Positions 8,461-17,812 of a DNA stretch of 64,000 nt are shown piece by piece. Source of the DNA: Paenibacillus ihbetae (GTDB taxonomy: Bacteria > Bacillota > Bacilli > Paenibacillales > Paenibacillaceae). The position numbers were made by a program, and so were the translations under genes. Each line of letters starts with the position of its first letter. Positions within the stretch are counted from its first letter, which is position 1. Location of the stretch: NCBI RefSeq assembly GCF_002741055.1, contig NZ_CP016809.1, positions 5,434,501-5,498,500 on the forward strand. Direction: 5' to 3'. Below the pieces are notes generated by a model. The model was not told where the DNA came from, did no database searches, and worked only from the letters and a program-made list of their open reading frames with translations.

Positions 8461-9685
8461 GGGGCGGCAGCCGATAGTCATGGTAGAGGTCGCGGACGTC
8501 CGCATTCGGGTAGGCGTTGGCGTACACCGCGGCGGCTTGAAGGTCGCGCGTAAGCTGGGGATGATCCAGAGCGGCCGGTTTAATGACGACCGGAAGGGAA
8601 GCGGTCTTCCTCATTGTTCTCAGAAGTTTTTTTCCAGTCTCATTGAACCCAAGCACCCGGATATAGCCCGGGCCACGGGCAAGCTCGCCGGGATTCATCC
8701 CGGCTTTCTGGTGGTTCAGCATAATATGCACCAGCATGCGCTGCAGCTTGGTACGGGTGTATCGCTTGGTCTTGAGCGAATCCAGCAGCGCATCCACGGA
8801 GCTGTTATCCAGCTTGGGGAGCATTCGGCGGATTCGATACTCAAGCCCTTCGGTCACTTCCAGACACTGCGCAAGCTGGTCAGGAGGCAACGTGAGCAAG
8901 GTCTGGAACAGCGGCTGACGGAACCTGTCCCAGTTCATCGGGGCTCTGCCTGACCGGATTTCGCGTTCCAGAATCCGCAGCGTATATTCGGGAATATATG
9001 GAGCAGCCGCTTCAACGCCCTGGCTGGCAATAATTCTGCGGACTGCCGTTGCGCTGGCGATGGATCCGGCCCCCGGCTCGGGGTCGTGATACTGAGCGCT
9101 TTCCCTGGAGATGGTGAAGGGCGCTATGGAGCTCTCTAGCCGTTGAAGCGCAATGAGGTAATGGAGCCCAAGCGAATTGTTCGGCTTCGTGAGCAGCTCC
9201 CGGAGTCCGGCAGCATCTTTCTCGGTAACGCCGAAGGCGGCTGCGGCTGCAGCGCCGTAGGCTGACGGGAAGCTTAGCCCTTCCGCAAGGCGGCGGTCGA
9301 GCTCTGCGCGAAGCCTGTCGGGTTCCTTGGCCAGGACGCGGGAGAGAGGGAGCAGCTGCTCCAGCGTCCCGCTTTCCGATCCGAAGGACAGGCTGTCCAC
9401 GACGCCGGTTGCATGGAGGGTGGCGACCGCGCCGTACGCGAACCATTCCGCCGGCTGCACCGCATAGGTGACAGGCAGCTCGAGCACGAGGTCGACTCCC
9501 ATGGCAAGCGCCATTTCCGTTCGGGCGCGTTTGCCGGCAATAGCGGGCTCGCCGCGCTGGAGGAACGGGCCGCTCATGACGGCGATTACCGCGTCCGCGC
9601 GAGTGATGCTTTTGGATTTATGAAAATGCAGCTCATGGCCGTTATGTAAGGGATTGTATTCAACCACAATTCCAACCGTTTTCAC
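8450..9685 (-). CDS. tmcAL: tRNA(Met) cytidine acetate ligase TmcAL (YlbM)
   Basis: A 411-residue HIGH-type nucleotidyltransferase-fold enzyme that uses ATP and acetate to form N4-acetylcytidine at the wobble base of elongator tRNA-Met. The N-terminus contains the diagnostic VVEYNPLHNGHELH (HxGH-like) motif, then VMSGPFLQRGEPA and LPVTYAVQPAEWFA. The family length is about 400 residues. The start is GTG 9685 with AAGGAG ten bases upstream. The position between ylbL and ylbN is as in Bacillus, but the gene is transcribed opposite to both. Confidence 0.93.
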   Translation of the reverse strand: MKTVGIVVEYNPLHNGHELHFHKSKSITRADAVIAVMSGPFLQRGEPAIAGKRARTEMALAMGVDLVLELPVTYAVQPAEWFAYGAVATLHATGVVDSLSFGSESGTLEQLLPLSRVLAKEPDRLRAELDRRLAEGLSFPSAYGAAAAAAFGVTEKDAAGLRELLTKPNNSLGLHYLIALQRLESSIAPFTISRESAQYHDPEPGAGSIASATAVRRIIASQGVEAAAPYIPEYTLRILEREIRSGRAPMNWDRFRQPLFQTLLTLPPDQLAQCLEVTEGLEYRIRRMLPKLDNSSVDALLDSLKTKRYTRTKLQRMLVHIMLNHQKAGMNPGELARGPGYIRVLGFNETGKKLLRTMRKTASLPVVIKPAALDHPQLTRDLQAAAVYANAYPNADVRDLYHDYRLPPLTL

Positions 9686-9827
9686 TGTTCTTCAACTCCT
9701 TGCTTAAGAATATAACATAATTCGATGCCGAAACTGCAAGAATAAACGCATGCGTAAGCGGCGTTGCCTGCAGTGCCTGCCGCGGCGCGCAAAAAGGATA
9801 TCCGCACGGTTCTTAAAGGTAATCCTG

Positions 9828-9857
9828 TTGACAAAACTCCGGCTGAATCGGTATAAT
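9828..9857 (+). promoter_or_regulatory. promoter of ylbN-rpmF
   Basis: A consensus TTGACA (9828-9833) and TATAAT (9852-9857) are separated by 18 bases, 27 bases upstream of the ylbN start. Confidence 0.85.
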
Positions 9858-9884
9858 AATCTTTGTTTGTTTGGAGTGATGGAT

Positions 9885-10394
9885 ATGCTTATTCAATTTC
9901 GTAAATTGACAACCAGCGATCAACCGTTACAGTTCCATCAAACCGTGGATGTTACGAATGCCGTAAAGGGTCGGAAGGATATCGTCGCCGTTCAGCCGCT
10001 GCAAGTGGATTTGAAGGCAGTTCCGTCCGTCGCAGGCTCGGTAGACGTTCGGGGAAGCTTGGAAGCTGAGCTGGAGATGAAATGCTCCCGCTGCTTGAAG
10101 CCGGTCAACGAACATCTGCACATCCCTTTTCATGAAGTATTCCAGCAGGTGGAGAATCCTGAATCCATTCAGGACGAAGATGACGACACGACATATGTAC
10201 AAGGCGAGAGTGTGGATCTCGCCCCATATGTGGAGGAAGCATTTCTTCTTCAGCTGCCGCTAGCTCCGGTATGCAGAGACGACTGCAAGGGACTTTGCCA
10301 CAATTGCGGCAAGGACCTTAATGAAGGCTCCTGCGATTGCGATACGGAAGTAATTGATCCGAGGCTGGCCGGGCTAAAGGACTTCTTTAAATGA
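9885..10394 (+). CDS. ylbN: YceD/DUF177 family protein YlbN
   Basis: A 169-residue protein of the YceD (DUF177) family, which is almost always encoded just upstream of ribosomal protein L32; in plants and E. coli relatives are linked to 23S rRNA accumulation. Cysteine pairs are visible at EMKCSRCLKP and at CRDDCKGLCHNCGKDLNEGSCDC near the C-terminus, suggesting zinc binding. The GGAG at 9873-9876 best serves ATG 9885; ATG 9879 is an alternative two codons earlier. It shares a transcript with rpmF, 52 bases downstream. Confidence 0.9.
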   Translation: MLIQFRKLTTSDQPLQFHQTVDVTNAVKGRKDIVAVQPLQVDLKAVPSVAGSVDVRGSLEAELEMKCSRCLKPVNEHLHIPFHEVFQQVENPESIQDEDDDTTYVQGESVDLAPYVEEAFLLQLPLAPVCRDDCKGLCHNCGKDLNEGSCDCDTEVIDPRLAGLKDFFK

Positions 10395-10446
10395 TGATGG
10401 ATATGATACCCGCGACAGCGGGTTGAACCGATAAGGAGGTGGGAAC

Positions 10447-10620
10447 ATGGCAGTACCTCAACGTAGAACGTCCAAAACACGTCGTGACAAGCGTCGTACT
10501 CACTTTAAGCTGGCTGTGCCGGGCATGGTGAAATGCGAGCAATGCGGAGAACTGAAGCTTGCACATCGCGTATGTAAAGTATGCGGAACGTACAAGGCAA
10601 GAGAGATCATCAAACAATAG
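10447..10620 (+). CDS. rpmF: 50S ribosomal protein L32
   Basis: A 57-residue basic protein, [19 protein letters not shown] at its start, with a zinc ribbon CEQC ... CKVC. This is the canonical zinc-bound form of L32, a component of the large ribosomal subunit. AAGGAGGTGGGAAC precedes the ATG at ideal distance. It is second in the ylbN-rpmF unit and is followed by an intrinsic terminator. Confidence 0.98.
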   Translation: MAVPQRRTSKTRRDKRRTHFKLAVPGMVKCEQCGELKLAHRVCKVCGTYKAREIIKQ

Positions 10621-10633
10621 TCTTTTCATAAGT

Positions 10634-10667
10634 AGTACTTCATCTCTGGTGAGGTGCTATTTTTTTT
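10634..10667 (+). terminator. intrinsic terminator of ylbN-rpmF
   Basis: AGTACTTCATC and GGTGAGGTGCT form an 11-bp stem with wobble pairs and a TCT loop, followed directly by a run of T residues (ATTTTTTT). Confidence 0.8.
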
Positions 10668-10712
10668 GTCCGCGTCCTCTTTCTTTTTAACGTGACATGA
10701 TTTATACTTAAC

Positions 10713-10731
10713 ATTAGTACCAGGTTCTAAT
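10713..10731 (+). promoter_or_regulatory. FapR operator
   Basis: ATTAGTACCAGGTTCTAAT is a near-perfect palindrome and closely matches the known FapR box (ATTAGTAC...GTACTAAT type). FapR represses fatty-acid and phospholipid genes until malonyl-CoA binds it. Its place directly upstream of fapR-plsX-fabHDG implies autoregulation of the whole operon. Confidence 0.85.
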
Positions 10732-10756
10732 ATTTACGACTAATTTACATATAGGT

Positions 10757-11362
10757 TTGAAGAATGGCGGCTATAATAGCGGCAGAAGGAGTTGTTTCGT
10801 CATCGATCGTTTATCTAAGAAAGACCGTCACAAGCGGCTGGTCCAGCTGATCGACGAGAATCCCTTTGTTACGGACCGCGAGTTGACGCGCCAGCTTAAA
10901 GTCAGCATTCAGACGATTCGCCTGGACCGGATGGAGCTCGGCATCCCGGAGCTTCGGGAGCGGATGAAGCAGATGGCCGAGCATTCCTACGATCAGGTTC
11001 GCTCGTTGTCGCTTGAGGAAGTCATCGGAGACGTGGTTGACTTGCAATTAGACAAGAGCGGAATATCGATATTCGAAATTCGTGAGGAGCATGTATTCAG
11101 CAAAACCCGGATTGCGCGCGGACATTATGTGTTCGCTCAGGCCAATTCACTTGCTGTCGCAGTAATCAACGACGAGATCGCATTGACCTCCTCGGCGGAC
11201 ATCCGATTTTTGAGACAGGTTAAGCTTGGGGAGAAATGCATAGCCAAGGCCTATGTCCGGAACATTGCGGGACAGAAGGCGAAGGTGGAAGTGTTTACTT
11301 ATGTCTCCGATGAAATGGTGTTCCAGGGGAATTTCGTAATATACCGATCTGCAGGGGAATGA
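10757..11362 (+). CDS. fapR: transcription factor FapR, malonyl-CoA-responsive repressor
   Basis: FapR controls type II fatty acid and phospholipid synthesis; malonyl-CoA releases it from DNA. The N-terminal HTH is FVTDRELTRQLKVSIQTIRLDRMELGIPELRER; the C-terminal hot-dog effector domain contains ARGHYVFAQANSLAVAVIND and ALTSSADIRFLRQVKLGE. The start is uncertain. The only canonical in-frame start is TTG 10757, with a poor ribosome site. The strong AGAAGGAG at 10784-10791 instead points to codon 10799, which is GTC, and the residues after it (IDRLSKKDRHKRL) are where the family normally begins. The operator at 10713-10731 lies just upstream; plsX follows after 23 bases. Confidence 0.92.
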   Translation: MKNGGYNSGRRSCFVIDRLSKKDRHKRLVQLIDENPFVTDRELTRQLKVSIQTIRLDRMELGIPELRERMKQMAEHSYDQVRSLSLEEVIGDVVDLQLDKSGISIFEIREEHVFSKTRIARGHYVFAQANSLAVAVINDEIALTSSADIRFLRQVKLGEKCIAKAYVRNIAGQKAKVEVFTYVSDEMVFQGNFVIYRSAGE

Positions 11363-11385
11363 CATAAGTGAAGGAGGAAATAGGC

Positions 11386-12372
11386 ATGAGAATTGTCGTT
11401 GACGCGATGGGCGGCGACCATGCGCCGAACAGCAATGTGGAAGGCGCGCTGCTTGCAGCGAAGGAATGGACGGATACGGAGATTATCCTCGTGGGCGATC
11501 AGGCACGGATCGAGAGTCTGCTGCAGGAGCGTCCCTCCAATCTGAAGATCGTCCATGCCAGCGAGGTGATCGAGGCGGAGGACGAGCCCGTGAAGGCCGT
11601 GCGCCGGAAGAAGGATGCCTCGATGGTCGTTGCGGGCCGAATGATCCGTGAAGGCCAAGCGGACGCCATGATCTCCGCAGGTAACACGGGTGCCTTAATG
11701 ACAACGGGCCTGCTCGTCGTCGGCCGGATGAACGGAATCGAGCGCCCGGCGTTAGCGCCCATGATTCCGACGCTTGACGGCAAAGGAATGCTGGCGCTGG
11801 ATCTCGGCGCGAACATGGATTCGAAGCCGGAGCATCTGCAGCAGTACGCGCTAATGGGCAGCCTCTACCGCGAGAAGGTGCACGGAATCGCCAAGCCCCG
11901 CGTCGGATTGCTTAACGTCGGGACGGAGGCCGGCAAAGGAAACGAGCTGACGAAGCACGCATATCCTTTGCTTAAGGAGCTGCCGATCCATTTTGTCGGC
12001 AACGTGGAATCGCGCGACGTGATGAACGGCGTATGCGATGTGCTGGTGTGCGACGGTTTTGCCGGCAACATTCTGCTCAAATCGATTGAAGGAACGGCCG
12101 GCGCGCTGTTCTCGCTTCTCAAGGAGCAGTTCGGCAAATCGCTCAAAACCAAGCTCGCCGCCGCGCTCATGATGCCGGAGCTGCGCAGCTTGAAGTCGAT
12201 GCTGGACTACAAGGAGCACGGCGGAGCTCCGCTGCTCGGCCTTGGCGGGCTTGTCGTCAAGAGCCACGGCTCATCGGATGCGAACGCGGTGAAGAACGGG
12301 ATCCGCCAGGCGCGCACAGCTTTGCAGAATCAGTTGGTAGAGAGCATTTCGAAGGAAATCAGCGGGAAGTGA
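11386..12372 (+). CDS. plsX: phosphate acyltransferase PlsX
   Basis: A 328-residue peripheral membrane enzyme that converts acyl-ACP to acyl-phosphate for the PlsY step of phosphatidic acid synthesis. Family signatures are the opening [14 protein letters not shown], the [19 protein letters not shown] segment and [16 protein letters not shown]. The start ATG 11386 is preceded by GAAGGAGGAAATAGGC; an in-frame start at 11368 lies before this site. It is the second gene of the FapR-regulated operon, and its stop overlaps the fabH start region (GTGA). Confidence 0.96.
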   Translation: MRIVVDAMGGDHAPNSNVEGALLAAKEWTDTEIILVGDQARIESLLQERPSNLKIVHASEVIEAEDEPVKAVRRKKDASMVVAGRMIREGQADAMISAGNTGALMTTGLLVVGRMNGIERPALAPMIPTLDGKGMLALDLGANMDSKPEHLQQYALMGSLYREKVHGIAKPRVGLLNVGTEAGKGNELTKHAYPLLKELPIHFVGNVESRDVMNGVCDVLVCDGFAGNILLKSIEGTAGALFSLLKEQFGKSLKTKLAAALMMPELRSLKSMLDYKEHGGAPLLGLGGLVVKSHGSSDANAVKNGIRQARTALQNQLVESISKEISGK

Positions 12373-13370
12373 GTGAGGATATGAACAAGTTGCGTCCGGT
12401 CGGAATTATTGGCACCGGCAAATATGTGCCGGAGAAGATTTTAACTAACCAGGATCTGGAGAAGATGGTGGATACGAGCGATGAATGGATCGTCTCCCGT
12501 ACCGGAATCAAGGAGCGTCATGTCGCAGCCGAGCATGAGGCAACGTCGGATCTGGCCTATCATGCTGCCGTGAACGCCCTGAAATCGGCGGGCATGCATG
12601 CGGAGGACCTGGAGCTGATTATCGTGGCTACCATCACTCCGGATATGTTCTTTCCGTCAACGGCTTGTCTGCTGCAGGATCGTTTGGGCGCCAAGAAGGC
12701 GGCTGCATTCGATCTCTCGGCAGCCTGCTCCGGGTTTGTATACGGACTGGCAACTGCCACGAATTTCGTGAAGACGGGCATGTACAATAATGCCCTGGTG
12801 ATCGGTGTGGACTGCTTGTCGCGAATTACGGATTACAGCGATCGGAACACCTGCGTCCTGTTCGGCGACGGGGCCGGTGCAGCGATCGTCGGAGAGGTGC
12901 CGGAAGGCCGAGGGTTCCAAGCGTTTGATCTCGGGGCCGAAGGCGCAGGCGGCGCTCATCTGTACATTGAAGCCGGGGGTTCCCGACTGCCTGCTTCAGC
13001 GGAGACGGTAAATACGAATAAACATTACATTTATATGAACGGACGCGAAGTGTTTAAATTTGCGGTACGGGTCATGGGAAGCGCGACGGAGGCCGTGTTG
13101 GCCAAGGCGGGGATCGATAAGAAGGATATCGACTTATTCATTCCGCACCAGGCGAATATCCGGATTATCAAATCGGCGATGGAACGGCTTGAGCTTCCTG
13201 AGGAAAAGGTTGTCATCAACGTCGACAAGTATGCGAATACGTCGGCTGCGTCCGTGCCGCTGGCTCTTGTTGAAGCACAGGAGTCCGGCCGGTTGAAGCC
13301 GGGCGACAAAGTGCTCATGGTAGGCTTCGGCGGCGGATTAACCTGGGGCTCGTCCGTACTCATCTGGTGA
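12369..13370 (+). CDS. fabH: 3-oxoacyl-ACP synthase III FabH
   Basis: A 333-residue condensing enzyme that starts fatty acid synthesis by joining an acyl-CoA to malonyl-ACP; in bacilli branched-chain primers are preferred. The Cys-His-Asn triad is present: SAACSGF (Cys120), IPHQANIRI (His260) and KYANTSAAS (Asn290). The C-terminal [10 protein letters not shown] is typical. GTG 12369 overlaps the plsX stop, indicating coupling; ATG 12381 is the alternative start, four codons later, but GTGAGG would then be very close. It forms part of the FapR regulon. Confidence 0.96.
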   Translation: MSEDMNKLRPVGIIGTGKYVPEKILTNQDLEKMVDTSDEWIVSRTGIKERHVAAEHEATSDLAYHAAVNALKSAGMHAEDLELIIVATITPDMFFPSTACLLQDRLGAKKAAAFDLSAACSGFVYGLATATNFVKTGMYNNALVIGVDCLSRITDYSDRNTCVLFGDGAGAAIVGEVPEGRGFQAFDLGAEGAGGAHLYIEAGGSRLPASAETVNTNKHYIYMNGREVFKFAVRVMGSATEAVLAKAGIDKKDIDLFIPHQANIRIIKSAMERLELPEEKVVINVDKYANTSAASVPLALVEAQESGRLKPGDKVLMVGFGGGLTWGSSVLIW

Positions 13371-13422
13371 CATCATACATTTAGCGCGAATGGATCTTCG
13401 CGCATGAAGGGAGCCGACGATT

Positions 13423-14355
13423 GTGGGGAAAACAGCATTTATATTTCCGGGGCAGGGCGCGCAATCCGTAGGGATGGGACAGGATGCGTTCAACGCCGTC
13501 CCCTCTGCACGGGATATGTTTCAAACAGCGGATGACAAGCTGGGTTTTTCGCTCAGCTCCATCATTTTCAACGGGCCTGATGAAGAGCTTAAGCAAACGG
13601 CGAATACGCAGCCGGCTCTTCTGACGACGAGCATGGCCTATCTGGAAGCGATTCGCGGCACGGGGATTAAGCCTGACTTCGTGGCAGGCCATTCCTTGGG
13701 CGAATACAGCGCGCTTGTATGCGCCGGCGTCCTGACATTCGAAGAAGCGGTTTCGATCGTAAGGGCGCGCGGTGAATATATGGAGGCTGCCGTTCCGGGC
13801 GGGCAAGGCTCCATGGCGGCCGTCCTGGGCGCTGAGCGTCAAGCGCTGGCCGAGCTGTGCAGCAGCATTACGGCCGACGGGCACGTGGTTGAGCTTGCGA
13901 ATATGAACTGCCCGGGACAGATTGTTATTTCCGGTTCCGCCGAGGGCGTTGCTGCCGCGGTGGAACGAGTTAAGGAAGCCGGCGGCAAACGCGCCATACC
14001 GCTTGAAGTTAGCGGACCCTTCCATTCTTCGCTGATGAAGGATGCTGCCGGCCGGCTAGGCGATAAGCTGGAGACAGCAACCTTCCAATCTCCTGCCGTA
14101 CCGGTTGTGGCGAACGTGACGGCCCGTCCGGTGGAGGATGCTTCAGAGATTCGCGGTCTGCTGGTCGAGCAAGTGTACTCACCTGTATTGTGGCAGGACA
14201 GCGTCGAATGGATGATTGCGCAAGGCGTCGATACTTTTGTCGAGATCGGTCCGGGCAGCGTGCTTAGCGGCCTCATCCGGAAGATCGACAAAACCGTCAA
14301 GGTGATTAATGTGAACAGCCTGGAGAGCGCTGAGAAACTGGAATCTCTTATGTAA
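13423..14355 (+). CDS. fabD: malonyl-CoA:ACP transacylase FabD
   Basis: A 310-residue enzyme that loads malonyl onto ACP. The active-site serine is in GHSLGEYSA (Ser91); the opening FIFPGQGAQSVGMG and the later GPFHSSLM (catalytic His) are both standard. The start is GTG 13423, with AAGGGAG upstream. Its position between fabH and fabG is the canonical order. Length is normal. Confidence 0.97.
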   Translation: MGKTAFIFPGQGAQSVGMGQDAFNAVPSARDMFQTADDKLGFSLSSIIFNGPDEELKQTANTQPALLTTSMAYLEAIRGTGIKPDFVAGHSLGEYSALVCAGVLTFEEAVSIVRARGEYMEAAVPGGQGSMAAVLGAERQALAELCSSITADGHVVELANMNCPGQIVISGSAEGVAAAVERVKEAGGKRAIPLEVSGPFHSSLMKDAAGRLGDKLETATFQSPAVPVVANVTARPVEDASEIRGLLVEQVYSPVLWQDSVEWMIAQGVDTFVEIGPGSVLSGLIRKIDKTVKVINVNSLESAEKLESLM

Positions 14356-14394
14356 CGAAAGAATAACGATCATTTTTTGAAAGGAGGTACAGGT

Positions 14395-15144
14395 ATGAAT
14401 GAAGGACTGAAAGGGCAGACTGCGCTTGTTACGGGTGCTTCCCGCGGGATCGGCCGCAGCATAGCGCTTGCACTCGCCGATCTTGGCGCCAACGTCGCTG
14501 TCAACTATGCAGGGAGTGAAGCTGCCGCTGCGGAAGTCGTGGAAGCGATCCGTGCCAAGGGCGTATCCGCTATCGCGGTTCAATCCAACGTTGGACGGGC
14601 CGATGAAGCGGATGCGATGGTGAAGCAGGTATTGGATACATTTGGTCGAATAGATATCCTTGTGAATAATGCGGGGATTACTAGAGATAATTTAATCATG
14701 CGCATGAAAGAAGAGGAATTCGATCAAGTGATCGAAACGAATCTTAAAGGGGTGTTCAACTGCCTGAAGGCGGTAACCCGTCCGATGATGAAGCAGCGCT
14801 ACGGTCGGATCATCAACATTTCGTCCGTCGTCGGAGCGCTCGGCAATCCGGGTCAGGCCAACTATGTGGCCGCGAAGGCCGGCGTCATCGGTTTGACGAA
14901 GTCGGCCGCCCGCGAGCTGGCATCACGGGGCATTACCGTGAATGCTGTGGCACCGGGCTTTATCGACACCGACATGACGCGGGAGCTGTCCGAGGATATG
15001 AGAGAAGGACTGCTCGGCGGCATTCCGCTCGCCCGGCTGGGCCAGCCGGAGGAGATCGCCGGAGTTGTTGCTTTTCTGGCATCCGAGAGCGCCTCATATA
15101 TGACCGGCCAGGTGCTGCATGTGGATGGCGGCATGTATATGTAG
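14395..15144 (+). CDS. fabG: 3-oxoacyl-ACP reductase FabG
   Basis: A 249-residue classical SDR that reduces 3-ketoacyl-ACP with NADPH. The cofactor motif is TGASRGIGR (residues 13-21), NNAGITRDN (91-99) follows, and the Ser144-Tyr157-Lys161 catalytic set is in ISSVVG and [11 protein letters not shown] 14395 follows AAAGGAGGTACAGGT. It lies 39 bases after fabD. The 113-base gap to acpP holds an additional promoter. Confidence 0.97.
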   Translation: MNEGLKGQTALVTGASRGIGRSIALALADLGANVAVNYAGSEAAAAEVVEAIRAKGVSAIAVQSNVGRADEADAMVKQVLDTFGRIDILVNNAGITRDNLIMRMKEEEFDQVIETNLKGVFNCLKAVTRPMMKQRYGRIINISSVVGALGNPGQANYVAAKAGVIGLTKSAARELASRGITVNAVAPGFIDTDMTRELSEDMREGLLGGIPLARLGQPEEIAGVVAFLASESASYMTGQVLHVDGGMYM

Positions 15145-15207
15145 GAGCCGCCGTCATGGCCTAGACGCTGCAAGCGTCGAAACTATAACGTTTTCAAATG
15201 CCTTCTA

Positions 15208-15236
15208 TGGCAATTTGAAGTCATATCTCGTATAAT
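15208..15236 (+). promoter_or_regulatory. possible acpP promoter
   Basis: A perfect TATAAT (15231-15236) sits 21 bases before the acpP start; the -35 (TGGCAA at 15208-15213, 17-base spacer) is weak. A separate acpP promoter would fit the high demand for ACP. Confidence 0.5.
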
Positions 15237-15257
15237 TACCAAGAGGAGGTGAGCCGG

Positions 15258-15491
15258 ATGTCCGATGTATTGGAACGCGTGAAACGCATCGTTGTCGACC
15301 GCCTGGGTGTTGACGAAGCCGACGTGACACTAGAAGCATCTTTCAAAGATGACCTTGGAGCTGATTCTCTCGATGTAGTGGAATTGGTGATGGAATTGGA
15401 AGATGAGTTTGATATGGAGATCTCTGATGAAGATGCGGAGAAAATTACGACCGTAGGTGAAGTTGTAAACTACATACAATCTCATACCTAA
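15258..15491 (+). CDS. acpP: acyl carrier protein
   Basis: A 77-residue acidic four-helix protein that carries acyl chains on 4'-phosphopantetheine. The prosthetic-group serine is Ser37 in [28 protein letters not shown] (15242-15252) is an excellent ribosome binding site for ATG 15258; the GTG at 15249 lies within it and is rejected. It is followed by a hairpin that may attenuate readthrough into fabF. Confidence 0.98.
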   Translation: MSDVLERVKRIVVDRLGVDEADVTLEASFKDDLGADSLDVVELVMELEDEFDMEISDEDAEKITTVGEVVNYIQSHT

Positions 15492-15502
15492 GTCTTAAAG
15501 TT

Positions 15503-15531
15503 AAGTCCCGTTCTTTAGCCAGGCGGGACTT
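15503..15531 (+). terminator. possible attenuating hairpin after acpP
   Basis: AAGTCCCG and CGGGACTT form an 8-bp stem with a 13-base loop; the following TCTCCTC tract is weak, so partial termination before fabF is likely. Confidence 0.5.
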
Positions 15532-15652
15532 CTCCTCATTCAATCCCCGTATTCATGCAACCAATGATAGATTATTGCTGCATTGTCCTGTCCCGTTGAA
15601 TCCTTGACCGGATGAAAGGGAGGGACAAGCAGTCCATATAGAGGTGAGCTTG

Positions 15653-16891
15653 ATGAAACGTAGAGTCGTTGTAACAGGAATGGGAGTCATGACCGCTCTC
15701 GGTCAGGACTTGGACACATTTTGGAACAGCCTGATGGAAGGGAAATCGGGTGTATCCCGCATTGAATCCTTTGATGTAAGTGAATACACCACGCAGATTG
15801 CCGCGTCGATGAAGGACTTCAATCCGGAGGATTACATGGACCGGAAAGAAGCCCGCAAAATGGACCGTTTCGTTCAGTTCGCCGTTGCAGCAGGCTCGAA
15901 GGCGCTGGAGGACAGCGGACTCGAGATCGGAAGCAATGTGGATGCCGAGCGTGTCGGCGTGTCGATCGGATCGGGCATCGGCGGACTCGGTACCTGGGAA
16001 GACCAGCACAATATTTTGCTGGAGAAGGGACCGAAGCGCGTCAGCCCGTTCTTCATTCCGATGATGATCGCGAACATGGCCTCCGGCCAAATGTCCATTA
16101 ATCTTGGAGCCAAAGGCCCGAATACGACGCAGGTTACGGCTTGCGCAACCGGGACGCACTCGATCGGGGATTCGTTCCGTCTGATCCAGCGCGGCGATGC
16201 GGACGTCATGATCTGCGGCGGAGCGGAGGCTACAATCCGTCCGACCGGCATGGCGGGCTTCTGCGCGATGCGCGCGATGTCGACCCGCAACGATGAGCCG
16301 GAGAAGGCAAGCCGGCCGTTCGATACGGGCCGCGACGGATTTGTTATGGGCGAAGGCGCAGGGGTGCTTGTGCTCGAATCGCTGGAGCATGCTCAGGCGC
16401 GCGGAGCGAAAATCTACGCCGAGGTCATTGGTTACGGCCTGAGCGCAGACGCTCACCACATTACGGAGCCCGATCCTGACGGGGCGGCACGCTGCATGAA
16501 GATGGCGATCCGCGATGCGGGCATCTCGGCGGAGGAAGTGGACTACATTAATGCCCACGGAACGTCGACACCGGTCGGTGACCGGTCCGAGACCCAAGCG
16601 GTTAAGCTTGCACTCGGCGATCATGCTTATAAAGTGGCGGTAAGCTCCACCAAATCGATGACAGGCCATTTGCTGGGAGCCGCCGGCGGCGTTGAAGCGG
16701 TGATTTGCGGACTTAGCCTGAAGCATCAGCGCATCGCGCCGACGATCAATCTGGAGGATCAGGATCCAGAGTGCGATCTCGATTATGTACCTAATCATCC
16801 GCGCGAAGCCGATTTGGATGTCGTGATGTCCAATTCCTTCGGGTTCGGCGGTCATAATGCAACGATTATCCTGAAAAAATACGCCGAGTAA
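15653..16891 (+). CDS. fabF: 3-oxoacyl-ACP synthase II FabF
   Basis: A 412-residue elongating ketosynthase that joins acyl-ACP with malonyl-ACP. The Cys-His-His set is visible: TACATGTHS (Cys164), NAHGTSTP (His302) and [12 protein letters not shown] (His339). The C-terminal [11 protein letters not shown] is diagnostic. ATG 15653 is preceded by GAGGTGA; the GTG at 15644 lies inside the site. It is followed nine bases later by rnc, a conserved junction in bacilli. Confidence 0.97.
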   Translation: MKRRVVVTGMGVMTALGQDLDTFWNSLMEGKSGVSRIESFDVSEYTTQIAASMKDFNPEDYMDRKEARKMDRFVQFAVAAGSKALEDSGLEIGSNVDAERVGVSIGSGIGGLGTWEDQHNILLEKGPKRVSPFFIPMMIANMASGQMSINLGAKGPNTTQVTACATGTHSIGDSFRLIQRGDADVMICGGAEATIRPTGMAGFCAMRAMSTRNDEPEKASRPFDTGRDGFVMGEGAGVLVLESLEHAQARGAKIYAEVIGYGLSADAHHITEPDPDGAARCMKMAIRDAGISAEEVDYINAHGTSTPVGDRSETQAVKLALGDHAYKVAVSSTKSMTGHLLGAAGGVEAVICGLSLKHQRIAPTINLEDQDPECDLDYVPNHPREADLDVVMSNSFGFGGHNATIILKKYAE

Positions 16892-16900
16892 GGAGATAGT

Positions 16901-17602
16901 GTGTTGAGTGGAGATCTGAAGCAGTTACAGCATAAACTCCATATTCAATTTCGAAATGCAATGCTGCTGAAGCAGGCCTTTACCCACGCATCTTATGTAA
17001 ACGAACACCGCTTCAGTCAGAACCAGGACAATGAGCGCCTCGAATTTTTGGGCGATGCCGTTCTGGAGCTGACCGTCAGCGAGTTCTTATACAATCTGTA
17101 TCCGGACCGGCCGGAAGGAGAGCTGACCAAGCTGCGGGCTTCCATCGTATGCGAGCCTTCGCTTGTGCAGTTCGCCCTGAGCCTGGATTTCGGACGGTAC
17201 GTATTGCTCGGCAAGGGAGAGGAAATGACGGGCGGACGTACCCGCCCGGCTCTTCTGGCTGATGTATTCGAATCGTTTGTGGGGGCGCTTTATCTGGATC
17301 AAGGACTGGAGGCGGTGCGTCAATTTTTGCACGATCATGTATTTCCTTCCATCACCGTCAATGGCCGTCCGCAGATGAGCGATTATAAGACCGAGCTTCA
17401 AGAACTGACGCAGCATCACAGCATGGGTGCCCTGGAATATCGCATCGTTGAGGAGCGAGGGCCGGCACATGAGCGGGAGTTTGTCTCAGAGGTATACATG
17501 GGAAGCAAATGTCTTGGACGCGGAAGCGGAAGATCCAAGAAGGAAGCCGAGCAGCAAGCGGCGGCGGTAGCGCTCAAGCAGCTGAAGCGCTCGGACGCCT
17601 GA
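16901..17602 (+). CDS. rnc: ribonuclease III
   Basis: A 233-residue double-strand-specific endoribonuclease that processes rRNA precursors and, in Firmicutes, scRNA and mRNAs. The signature is [13 protein letters not shown] (residues 44-56), with the second acidic pair in [13 protein letters not shown]; the C-terminal dsRNA-binding domain (about 160-232) ends with [21 protein letters not shown] 16901 is five bases after AGGAG; TTG 16904 is a possible alternative. Order fabF-rnc-smc-ftsY is as in Bacillus. Confidence 0.96.
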   Translation: MLSGDLKQLQHKLHIQFRNAMLLKQAFTHASYVNEHRFSQNQDNERLEFLGDAVLELTVSEFLYNLYPDRPEGELTKLRASIVCEPSLVQFALSLDFGRYVLLGKGEEMTGGRTRPALLADVFESFVGALYLDQGLEAVRQFLHDHVFPSITVNGRPQMSDYKTELQELTQHHSMGALEYRIVEERGPAHEREFVSEVYMGSKCLGRGSGRSKKEAEQQAAAVALKQLKRSDA

Positions 17603-17620
17603 TGCTTCGCTTTAGGAATA

Positions 17621-17700
17621 GGACAAACAAAGAGCAAAGAGCAGTCAGGCAGATAACCGGATCCGGATGAAATGACTGTTTTTTGCTCTTTTCGTTGTCC
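17621..17700 (+). terminator. long imperfect inverted repeat between rnc and smc
   Basis: GGACAA, AAAGAGCAAA and AGCAGTCA on the left pair with TGACTGTTTTTTGCTCTTTT and TTGTCC on the right, giving an 80-base hairpin with an inner CCGGATCCGG palindrome. The T-rich right arm suggests termination after rnc; the long duplex could itself be an RNase III substrate. Confidence 0.6.
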
Positions 17701-17778
17701 AGCCATCCGATTAGGAGAGTCGACTTTTTTTGGAAGAACCGCTCCGTGCATAGACAGCGGAAAAGCCGATTCTGCTTG

Positions 17779-17787
17779 TGGTACAAT
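17779..17787 (+). promoter_or_regulatory. possible extended -10 promoter of smc
   Basis: TGGTACAAT is an extended -10 element 26 bases before the smc start; no good -35 is seen. Confidence 0.4.
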
Positions 17788-17812
17788 AGCGTAAAGAGGT
17801 GATGGGTCGTAT

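Noticed and set aside
15572..16855. 427-codon open frame opposite fabF
   Set aside because: It lies antisense to a gene with perfect active-site motifs; the frame stays open only because of codon bias, and the product (His/Arg-rich) has no recognisable domain.
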